Shown here: positions 45,901 through 56,200 of the stretch, piece after piece
How positions within the stretch are numbered: position 1 is the first letter of the stretch
Layout of the letters: the number at the start of each line of letters is the position of its first letter
Origin: Owenia fusiformis
Lineage: Eukaryota; Annelida; Polychaeta; Sabellida; Oweniidae
Assembly: GCA_903813345.2 (NCBI GenBank)
Contig: CAIIXF020000008.1
Coordinates: 28,832,005 to 28,896,004, forward strand
Direction: 5' to 3'
DNA: 64,000 nucleotides
Program-made: the position numbers and the translations under genes
Notes under the pieces: generated by a model
The model's database searches: none
Seen by the model: the letters and a program-made list of their open reading frames with translations, nothing else
What the model was told of the DNA's origin: nothing

Positions 45901-48900
45901 TACTTTCAACGTGATCCTGCCCTGTATGTTCATAATGCTCATATCACCATTTTCGTTCCTCGTATCCCCGGGATGTGGCGAGAGGATACAACTGAGCGTT
46001 ACTTTGGTCCTATCTCTCACAGTATTTATGCTATTCGTTGCTGAGCAACTACCAGTTCAATCAGAAATTCTACCATTAGTCGGTAAGTAAATGAAAGATA
46101 TTGAAACTTTGATTTTCGAACTATTTTCAAAATGGCCACCATTTTCTAAATGGCGGCAATTTTCGTGTAAATCTTACAGTATTTTAGGTACAACAAATGA
46201 AAGTTTAATATTAATATGTTTTAGATGCAAATACATATGTAAGACATTGATTAAGTTGAAAGTCTTATCAATTAAAAAAACATGGCAGCCATCTTAAAAA
46301 CGGTGGCGGTTACACAATATTTTACGACATTTGCTGTTACTGGAAAAGTGGCGGAGCGATTTTGTTGATTTGGTTTGTGAATATTAATAAGCATGGTACA
46401 TTGTCTATTGGATATAGTCCTGCGTAAGGATAGTGGTTTGGTAATTTGATTTTCTTTCAAAAAAGTCATTTTCTCCTTCCCTACCCCAGTAGAGCGCCAT
46501 CTGGCGTTTGGTAAGTGAATCGGGGCTCAATATTTATAAGGTATGTCCTTATTTATCTGAAAACATGTCAAAGTTCAGTGGGAAATCTCATTTTATGTTG
46601 GCGGCGGAGTGATTTTGACCTTGGTGATTTTACTAGAATTTTCTGAGAAATCTGACGATGGACGGGGCTAGTGTCTTTAATTAAATTTATCTCAAAAATT
46701 CGATGGACAACCTATGCTAAGTTGGGTGGAAAATTGCTAACATTATCAAAATGGCGACTTATTACCCAAAGTATTGCATTAATATGTATTAATCCGCTCC
46801 ACTACTTTTCCAGTTATAGCAACAACGTTAAGAAATACAAAAAATGGCCGCCAATTTTCAAAATGACTGCTCATTAGCCAAATTGTCATGAACAAACGTA
46901 AAATGCTTCTTAGTACTCGAATTAAATTTAAAGAAATTGCTCCACTACTTTTTGAGTTGAAGGGAAAAAATGTAAAAGTGGCGGCCATCATGGCCGCACA
47001 CTTGCCATAGTGCCAATAGGTTGGAAACTTCAGAAGAGTTTTTCAGAAGAGATAACATTTTACCCTGTATCATATTAACGGTAAGTATCAAAGCCTAGTG
47101 CAACATAACACAGTGATCGGAAGAGACTTGCCTAGCTTGGGTGCGGAGGAGCTCCATAAACGTACCTCCGCACCCAATATTTAGAGGGGGCTCATATCTG
47201 AAGAACATTAATTCCGAATTTTTATAAAATCACACAGATACTGCCTGGCTTCCAAGATGCAAAAATAATTTGCATGGGTAGTGTATCTTGAACACCATTT
47301 TTATGAATGCTGGGGACGCAGTATTAAAAGGATAGTCTCAAAATATATAGGTCTGGGAAACGTTTAAGGCATACTGCGTCGCTATAAAATGAATTGCACT
47401 ACTATTTTCACAATTTTATTGATATTTGGTGTCAAATACACTTATCTTGGTATATTTGAAGTCCCAAAACGGCTTAGTTTCAGAAATATCCCAATTTTAA
47501 ATTCAAAAATGACCGTTAGCTCCGCACCCTCCGCTCATTTGCACCGCACCCAATATTTCCCACAGGCTCTGTCTGCATAGGGTGTGAATACTAGGAAGCA
47601 ATGACAATTTGGCTAATTGGTGGTCATTTCCAAAACTAGCAGCCATAGCCGTTTTGGATTCGCTACACCTTGGTGTTGCTGTTATCTAGTTACAACAACT
47701 TGAACATCATACGTTAGTGTGAATAATGGATGGATACTAAATATATATTGGGACAACGTCAAAAGATAATTTTGGTATGCGCCACTAAAATCGTATCCGA
47801 TCCATAGGACGTGATATCCAATCGTATCCGACGGATACTATTTAAAAAATATTCTGAAAAAAAATTGACAAAGAAGTTTTAAAATTCAGAAAAAAAATTT
47901 GGACAAAAATTGTTGAAAAAAATTGGAAAAAACTGAGACAACCACTTGTCTGTTTGACAATATAGTTCCAAGGTTATGTACTCGGTAACAATGAGATACA
48001 TTTTTTCATGCAATCATTTTGTAAACATGGTATCCCTCAAAAATAATAGGATGTCCTCTATGTACACATCTCAATAAGCCTGTGTCAAAATTCATGTACG
48101 CTCCCTATCTAACTGTGTTTTCGAAAACCTACCTTTTTGATTCAGTGAACTGCAGCCTTACTACCGTCATTCCAGGTCAATACTTCACCGTTGCTATGCT
48201 AGCGCTGACCATTTCAAACGTGTCATCAATTATATCCGTTCAGTTTTACCACAGAGGATCAAATAACGACAAACTTCCACGAGTGTTGAAATTGATGGCG
48301 ATAAAAATGGCGCATCTAGTTTGTTTGGCGGACAGGTTTGGCGACGTTATCGATTCGACTGGAGGTTCTAATGATGCTGATGAACAAGTCGATGTCAAGT
48401 TAGAGAGATATGATCCTGTAAGTTGATCCTTTGTGATTTCTTTATTGCAATACAACGTCTTGTCGTTTATTTTTTTTTATTTATTATTCAAAATTACCTA
48501 CATTTTGTATTTACATTTATATACTACAGTTTTATTTATTATACGGCAGTTCCACAAAGTAAATATATGACATTTATAGCATTATACTATAAAATGAAGA
48601 TCACTCACTTTACATCATTTTTCCGATATATCATGTGTTATATACACGATATATTGTGATCAGTCCCATGTTACTTTAAGTATGGTATGTGATACAGACG
48701 TTTTGCGTAATTCAGCTAAAAATGAGATTGTTCAAATGTTTTCAGAAACTTTTGAAAGGGGATCATTCAACAAAAAGAAGTCAAAGATACAATGAGACTA
48801 GAGACCTCGATATAGTAGGTGTGTATCCTAGTCTAGCGCAATGTAACAAAGTTCCTCTCCAAGGTGAGACGTACAACTTTGTTCAACTAACGTATGAAAT

Positions 48901-49081
48901 AAATAACCATCTCACCAAGTTACATGACTATAAGGAGAAGTCTCAAAAAGTCGATGCCATTAAGAGAGAATGGAAGATGTTCTCGACTGTACTGGACAGA
49001 TGCCTATTTCTTTTGTCCAGTACTTTTATTTTACTTTTTTCATTGTGCTTTGTGCTGTATAATCCAGAACGAGGGACGTAG
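42908..49081 (+). CDS. CHRNA-like: Nicotinic acetylcholine receptor-type alpha-like subunit (receptor B), 6 exons
   Basis: Exons: 42908-43126, 43632-43676, 44054-44163, 45547-46082, 48176-48417, 48746-49081 (TAG); 1488 nt, 495 aa. Order: signal peptide (MDGSMFYHLIIVIIAEI); ligand-binding domain; Cys loop C158-C172 (CKMEVQNFPYDIQIC); loop B FGSWGF (W179); loop C YNCCPEPY (C222-C223); M1 from about 243; M2 271-293 (GERIQLSVTLVLSLTVFMLF, E270 as the -1' cation-selective Glu); M3 starting QYFTVAMLALTIS; short loop; M4 STFILLFSLCFVLY. The vicinal Cys pair and YxCCxEPY mark an alpha, alpha7-like agonist site. Exons 1-3 are 219, 45 and 110 nt, identical in length to receptor A, and all intron phases agree, so the genes are paralogues by inverted duplication. 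The agonist is not certain from the sequence. Confidence 0.94.
43169..43334. mobile_element. Pogo/Tigger-type MITE in receptor B intron 1
   Basis: Ends are cagtaatacctgtttaagtg and the inverse cactttatacaggtttactg, flanked by TA on both sides. The CAGTAAWACCTG end and the TA target are typical of pogo-derived MITEs. 166 bp, non-coding. Confidence 0.8.
44144..44746 (+). repeat. About 40-bp tandem repeat made from the end of receptor B exon 3 and its splice donor
   Basis: The first unit (44144-44183) is the genuine exon 3 end plus intron start (tatacgag|gtaagtttgg). Further units at 44184, 44224 (split by an insertion, resuming near 44597), 44629, 44668 and 44708 keep gaggtaagtttggttcga-like cores, so the intron carries several decoy donors. 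Confidence 0.88.
44239..44596. mobile_element. Nested MITE insertions splitting a donor repeat
   Basis: An outer hairpin (accgtggtcagagca ... tgctcttgaccatggt, to about 44484) is followed by a second inverted-repeat piece (gttattcacctgtcggga ... tccctcctggtgaataac, about 44491-44592). Together they interrupt unit 3 of the surrounding tandem repeat. The interior is low-complexity aaaatttttcaa sequence. Confidence 0.55.
44755..44972. mobile_element. MITE of the CAGTGGCGGATC family, AATCA target duplication
   Basis: Ends are cactggcggatt and gatccgcccctg (inverted). Both flanks are aatca (44750-44754 and 44973-44977). The interior is ggccc-rich like 5641-5780. It lies in receptor B intron 3. 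Confidence 0.82.
45221..45420 (+). repeat. Partial duplicate of receptor B intron 3 end and exon 4 start (pseudo-exon)
   Basis: It copies 45444-45586: the same tcattttgttgtgttttgtag acceptor (AG at 45380-45381) followed by a near copy of the first 40 nt of exon 4 (ttttacgagacagacaaatt). After 18 codons the pseudo-exon meets TAA. It also holds a roughly 55-bp insertion absent from the functional copy. Confidence 0.9.
46083..48175. other. Receptor B intron 4
   Basis: A 2.1-kb intron with repeated aaaatggcggc words (46120-46990) and a short hairpin at about 47138-47182 (ttgggtgcggagg pairing with cctccgcacccaa), whose right arm recurs as gcacccaatattt near 47545. No exon was recognised. Confidence 0.5.
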
Positions 49082-49108
49082 TGTGGAGATAACAGCATAT
49101 ATCACGTG

Positions 49109-49253
49109 CACTGGAGGATCCAGGGGGAGGGGCGTGGGGCCAGGGCTCTCCTCCCCTTTTGTGGGCTTAGGAAAAAATTAGAACCCCAAAGAATTTGTAG
49201 GGCCTCAAAAATTGGCCTTTTGACCCCCTTGTGAGCTTCTGGACCCGCCACTG
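49109..49253. mobile_element. MITE of the CAGTGGCGGATC family in the receptor B 3' UTR
   Basis: Ends are cactggaggatcc and ggacccgccactg (inverted). Flanks are acgtg and acttg, a 5-bp duplication with one mismatch. It begins 28 nt after the receptor B stop codon and before the probable polyadenylation signal, so it should be transcribed in the 3' UTR. Confidence 0.72.
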
Positions 49254-49375
49254 ACTTGTTTGTGCATATTGTACTTGTTTTCTCATGGGTTTGGAACATA
49301 CAAACATGAATTTGGAGTTTTAGAGTGTTTACAGTTTATCATATAGACCGTTAATGATAATGTGCATAACAACAG

Positions 49376-49381
49376 AATAAA
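49376..49381 (+). promoter_or_regulatory. Candidate polyadenylation signal AATAAA of receptor B
   Basis: AATAAA lies 295 nt after the stop codon, downstream of the 3' UTR MITE. Confidence 0.5.
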
Positions 49382-49755
49382 GTATTCCATTTCTTCAAAC
49401 TTTGTTGATTTTGTAACTTTAACTTTATATCTGGTTGTTATCTGTTGTTATTTTTCAACAGATTGTTTTTAATAATATATTAAAGCATGTTTATTTGAAG
49501 TCTCATATCTAGCATAATAGTGGAATCTTACAAATAATATCTTTCGAAAGAAACAATACCTGAATACAGCAATATTAAAAAAACAATTTTTGGACACAAT
49601 TTAGTGACATATTCGGCCTAAATGAGCCTTATGAATGAATGAGCACAAATACCAGCGATGACACCTTTGATCATTGAGTTCAAAGACAAATGTTAAGTAA
49701 GTAAAGCGAATTTCACTCTAAAACTTTCATTTCATGTCATCCGTATTTATTATTC

Positions 49756-49827
49756 AGAGGATTGGTATCGATATGGCGACCTGAATTCAACGTTGAATTC
49801 AGGTCGCCATATCGATACCAATCCTCT
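49756..49827. repeat. Perfect 72-bp palindrome
   Basis: Two 36-bp arms meet at aacgtt with no spacer and no mismatch (left arm begins agaggattggtatcgatatg). It lies between the convergent receptor B and decarboxylase genes. Confidence 0.95.
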
Positions 49828-49842
49828 AATCCTATTGTCGTA

Positions 49843-50114
49843 TATTATCCTACACTTAGTGTACTAAATGTATAATAACATGAAAAAATAAATTTGATAT
49901 TTATTGGCAAAATGAATATCCGGAGGATATCGTAACGATATACTCCGGGCGGAGGATATCGTGACGATATACTCCGGAAAACCCAATATGCGGAGGATAT
50001 TGTGACGATATACTCCGCTTGTTGATTTCCCGCCAAATTGACTCTATTTGGCATGAAATTCATTTTACATTGATATTATACATTCAGTACACTCCTTGTA
50101 AGTGTAGGATAATA
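49843..50114. mobile_element. MITE-like inverted repeat holding three 27-bp hairpins
   Basis: Ends tattatcctacactt and aagtgtaggataata are inverted. Inside are three copies of the palindrome-like cggaggatatcgtgacgata (plus tactccg) at 49921-49947, 49950-49976 and 49991-50017. Confidence 0.8.
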
Positions 50115-50119
50115 AGAAC

Positions 50120-50253
50120 ATCCTATGATTTTTTCAGAATATCATTTTAATCTACTCGGTGATATTGATATATGCACTCGTTCGCTTCGCTCTCTCGTGC
50201 AGATATCAATATCACCTCGTAGATAAAAATGATATTCCTCAAAATCATAGGAT
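50120..50253. repeat. 134-bp hairpin
   Basis: Arms atcctatgattttttcagaa and its near-complement ending aaaatcataggat pair over about 55 bp around a loop of ttcgcttcgctctc. It lies 44 bp past the decarboxylase stop codon. Confidence 0.88.
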
Positions 50254-50296
50254 ATCCTATAATTATACAACAAATGCTGTGTAAATCTGTGGGATA

Positions 50297-53200
50297 TCAT
50301 TGTCTGTTTTCATTTATAATTCTAGTTGCCAGTTCAGCTATGACACTCCATGCGTATTTAATATCATTGGAATCGGTTTGGTTTGCAACTACACAAAATC
50401 TGATGCAATAGGTGGCTCTGATTTTTGAAGCTACAAGGTGGATTCTGCCATCTTTAATGATAAGTTCTAGAAGCTTCTTATTCGGTTCATTTGGTCCCTG
50501 TAAAAAGATAAAAGATGCGTTTCCTGAGAGGTCTCTACAGTATTTAAATCCCAACATTTGAGTCACCATAACTTTAGAGTTTACAATATACACTCAATGT
50601 ACTTGTATACCTTAGAGCAGGCACAGAACCAAATTATGGTATGTACATTTACAAACCTTCATTCTGAAGCACACCAGTCCCATAATGACCTCAGCAACAA
50701 TCTCAAACCTTCCATCTTTTACCACCAAGCCTTCAAACTCACGGGCAAGTGCAATATGCTGTATTTAAAGAAAATGCAAAGCCAAATTAAATCTGTGTAA
50801 CCTACTTGAATAGGACTCATTTCCTTGGATAATCATGACATTTGAATTGCCTGTGGTACCAGGAACTGTCGTTGCACTGGTACTATTCATTCGGTCCTAA
50901 TGTCTGATTCGCAAAGGTTTTTCTTCAAACGACCAAAGCAAGTTCACGTTAATGATATTTCTACAACATTTTCAATTGATTTATCTTTATTCACCAGAAA
51001 CACGAAAATAAACTCATCAATATTAAATAAGTCATGTAAAATCTTTTCAGTCTCCTTCTCCCAGTCATACATGCTTTTTCTTTTGATTTCTCTTGAGTAA
51101 AAGTAAATATATGGTTGATTCTCTCAAAGGGAGATGAATGTTGATTAGAATGGATTGTGCAAACCTTTCGAATATTCTCCTGTAGTGCTCTCACGCCATA
51201 CAGTCTCAAAACAAACCACAGCTTTAGAGATCGGAATCTTCTGCTAAATGAAAGCTGCCAGTGCTTTAATATATTAAAATAAAACCGTCATTATATAACT
51301 TAATTAATCATGCAGAACCAGGGGATGCATGGTTGCTGTCGAGTATGTTTGTCATGTCTTGCATTTTCTTTATCTACTGGTTATAAAGTGGGCACTGGAG
51401 GGCAAAATCTTTACTGCGTATGTAGGTGGCTTCCCCTGAGAAATACCCCTTCATTTAAAAATACTTGATTTTAAGCAGAGTTAAAAACTGCAAAAATGCA
51501 AACCAACTACCATAAACTGTATACAGGGTGATCATAAAGTAAGATCAGAAGTGTTCTTATTTTTGTAAACATAAATGAATCTGGTAGTAATATTCCGGGA
51601 TAGGGTATTTTATACTAAACGGTGAGCAACACCAGAAACGACCGTTAGATTTGCTAAACCATATGCGTCACTACGAGTGTTACATTTTCAAATCTTCTCC
51701 TCCCCAGAATTCAGATTTAAGTCCCCATAGAAATAAAAGTCTTTTGGATCCATGTGTGGTGAGTGAGCATTTCCAGTTTGGTTTATAGTTGTTTGATCCC
51801 GATGCTGTCCAATTGCTTCTGTGTTGGAGGGGTAGTTGTTTTTTCATGCATTTCGCTTTCGCTTTCATCCCAAAAAACATAAATACACTTTAAAACATTT
51901 TATTGACTAATCGAGAACACCATTTAATCCCAAAGAATTTTTCTTGTTTTTAACGAATATCTATGGATTAACACCCAGGTATTTTGATTTTTCAAACTTC
52001 AGAGGGCTGGGAATCATTGATAATCAACGCTTTTGAATAATATAAATGCTGTTTCAAATATAGGTTTCATGTGTGCCAATAATTTCTCAAATTGTATAAA
52101 CTGTACACAATCCTTAATCCCTAGATTTCCCTCTAGATACACACTTATTGGGTTGTTTAGGTTTATATCGCAAAGACAGCATATGCTCGTCGGCAACCAA
52201 AATTTTCAATATGCCATTATTCCGCAGGAGTATATGTTAGTAAACTCTAATTATAAATTTAATATTACCAGTTACAATAAGCCACATTTATATGAAAGTA
52301 AAAAGTAGACGAGTATTAGTGTCAGTACCAAAAGTAGAAAATCACAAAAAGTAAAAAGAAACTAATCTAGGGCTATATGGTAAGAAAGTATATTATATGC
52401 TGCTTGGGTGCCTAATCTGTTTTATCTTGTGGTCGTGTTTTGATAAGGTCTTGAGAGGAAAAATGAATGAAATCCTTACTCTGAAGTCTGGCATGGTTTT
52501 CTTTATACCATTTCTCCCAGTCTTAAGAAATTCAGCATCAACATTAAATGCATCAATTAGATATGATGAGTCTTTCAACCTACAAAATAACAGAAATATT
52601 TTCTACTTATATCCTTCAACGTATTGTAATTGTCTTCAGTATGAATGAAGTGTGCCATGGTCTTGGATTGTAATAATGGTTCCAGATTGGTGGTGTGAGA
52701 AGGTATTATGCAATAGACATAGACATTGTTTCATTACATGTTAGATCATAGTTTGGGATATTTTGGGTTACTTTCCTTATGACTTTTTTATACTCGTAAA
52801 TGTTTCATTTTCTTGCTCTGTTTTAATATCTTTTGGAATTCACTCATTGGCTCTTGTTCACACAAAACATCCATATATATATATGTATTGGATTCTGATT
52901 ATTTATTGAAAATGAAGAACTTACCACATTGCTGAGCAGTCAAAGTTTACCAGCAACCATTTATGAGGGTTGAAGTCAAAAGACATTGCATGCTGTAAAA
53001 GTATGATACATCCCCAGGTAAATAAATGAATAAATAAACAAACTTCAATATACATGTAGTTTCAAAATTCTATTTGTGGTGTTTTCAATTTGGGATATAT
53101 TGTCGGTATATATTATGTACATGATGTTTTAAACAAGACAATACAATACTGAATTCTGAATTTTAATGAGTTTTTGACATTCAGTTTTATTTCGGTTTTA

Positions 53201-56200
53201 ATATTACAGTCCTTTTGAGAATTTTGGAGGCGTAGGTCAGGTGATTTTAAAGGTGAAAATGCCATACTAGTACTCGCCTATGGACTGCAATGCTCACCTG
53301 CAGTGTATGGCATATTCCGCAGGTGAGTATGGCATATTCCGCAAGTGAAAATGTAATACAGATAGCCTCGATTTAATATGTCGAGAGAATCTATTTTAAA
53401 TGTAAAACTATGCTTGATTACCAATAGTGTTAGCCCTCTGAGCACAAAAATATAAATTCTGAAGTTATCAAGTAAGTTAGTTTACTACGTCTGATTGCTG
53501 AGGGATACTTATAAAAAATATCAAAAATGGAAAATCGCAATTGCCAATACTATGATTTTAAAGTTTCTCAACGATTTCTCTTTCAAACTCAAAGCCTATC
53601 GGCGCCTGTGCGATCATCACAATATTTTGTATTGAATTGGACTCATAGCTGACTTCGCCATGGGATTTGTGTGTTTCACAGTCATGAACGATCGTGTATT
53701 TTGAAAACGTGTACCTCAACACCATCCAGTAGGTATCTATATTCTGGACAGATAAAGGCACTTCCTGCATAGGCAGCGTCAATGTGCATCCAGACCCCTT
53801 CTTTCTCACCTATAAGATCAAAAACATTTCACCCTGTATAAGTTATATGATCTCTTGACTGTATTTATGACTTAATGCATAACTTAGATAGATAACTTGG
53901 GTAGATACTATTGTAGTATAAACCACTGTGGCTAGTCGATCTATGTGGATGCAGTCATTTATATGTAATGTATCGTGGGTACTCGCGTACATTATAGGGA
54001 ATGGGATCATTGCAAAAATATGACAGCAAATCGAGGTAAGTGATCTCAGAGTTTCTACTTAACATTGTGACTTGAAATCTTGCATACATATTCAATATAC
54101 ATAGTATGACAATGTGTGAAATTTTCAGCTACCATATTCCTGTTATAGAGAAGATATTTGAAAAACATTTCGTAAACGTCAACATATATGTATAAAATGG
54201 ATGCACCTATGTATCATTTGGATTCAGAACGGTAACAAATGGATGCTTTAATGAATTATACTTTTATCATGATGATTTATTTACTGATGGACAACTGGCC
54301 AGATTTTCTTTGTATGCATTGTTCGGATAAACATTCCTTACTCATTAAAGTAATTAGCCACCCCATTACAAGTAGTTTAAAGACGACCCTCATGAAAAAT
54401 TGAAAATACTATATATAAACCCATCAACTGGAAAATGCCATTACAGATGAAATAAAGGACCCACGGTCCTGCTCACACAGTGTAGAACCTTCAGAGGAAT
54501 GTATATCCTGATGTTCAAACAAAAGTATTGGTAAATATGAGATCAATGAAAGATGAGTCCTTTGTTGTTGGTTCAGATATGATTTGTTGTAGTCAAAGGA
54601 AAAACTATGAATTTAACCTAGATTTTGACCTAGGCCTTTTAGTGTCCAAATTTTGAAGGAAAGTAGATTTTGAGGACGGCTTCTATTGTAGATTCTTATT
54701 AAGTTGGGAGCATCCAAGCTGTATCTAGTGTTGTGTTGTTACAATTGATAATTTTCTCAAGCCCCATTGACTTAACATGGGATACCAAAATAGCGATTTT
54801 TGAGATTTCAAAATGCCATAACTTCCGAAAGTCGGAAAGATTCGGATTCTTTGGACAATTCTACACATATTTCATAACTCATACATTGAATTCCAAGAAA
54901 TTTTTATTGTGACCGACTTTTCGGATGCCATATCTCAAAAACGGTAAGAGTGATCAAAAACAACTTGCCTGTAGGGATTAGCTTTTTTCCAAGGAACATG
55001 ATTAAAAAAACGGAGCAAAAATATTGAAGGACGACTGAGAAAATTGAAAAAATGACAAAGTACTGGATTTGACCTAGTTCTTGACCTTTGACCTAGATAA
55101 AACCTGATTAGACCTAGATCTGGACTTGGACCTGAACTGGACCTTGACTTGGACCTGGACTTGGACCTGGAAATGGACTGGACTGGTATTTTTTCAATCT
55201 TTTCTTCACTTCTCTTGACTTTCTATAAGGCTATCATCAGATCGATTTTTCTCGAAATTTAAAATTCAGCAATTTCTCGGAAACCGGGCGAACTTGGGAA
55301 ATGGCGATGATAGGTCAAATAGACATTATGGATATGCATAAAATAAATGTGGAAATGACTCAATCCGAATGGCAGTTTTAATTTGTGCAGCAAATGTTGA
55401 CAGACGGACGGACCAACGGACGGACCAATGGAAGGACGCCTGGTCGATCCCATAGGCTTACTGTGTGAGCCAAAAACTATGGTTTTATCGCTAATACTGT
55501 TAATTTGAAAAACGGGTCCATAACATGTAATGATGACAATGAAAATGTTGAAATTAGGTACGCCAATGAAGTGAATTCAGAGCAAACGACCCATCGACCC
55601 ACTGGAATACCCACAAATCAAGTTTCATAGCCTTGCCCAAGTCGGTCTCTTTTACTTATCTTGATTTCTATTATGACCACCTTGTACCTTAGAGAAAGCC
55701 ACGTGCTTTACCGACCCAATGTTTTTGTCGGTACAATTTGACAAATCAACGACGAGCCTACATTGCCGGACTAGGTCTTCGTGCATTTCTTCGAGAATTC
55801 AGTTTTGATTTTGAATCAACATTGAATTGCATGATTTCATTTAGACGAGTATTAATGACTGCTTACATTCCAATGTACATTTAATAACATAATATATTGT
55901 AACTCTCAAGAAACACTCGATCAGATCATTGAATTTCAAGTCCTAGATGGGTAGTTTGCTTTTTTATGCAGGTCAACCTGATAACGTTTTGATTGGTCAA
56001 TCAGCCTGAAGTCACACGTTGTGTCCATGTCCATATTGTCAATCAATATGGTTTTGCGATACCGTTAGGTAGCCTAGGTATTATGATAATCTCGAAACCG
56101 CTGAATAACTTAGCATAATATCAGCGATGCTGCATTGGATTGTTTAAGGTTGTAATAATTCAAGATCAGATCAAGTAAATAAATACCGACTTGGGCAAGG

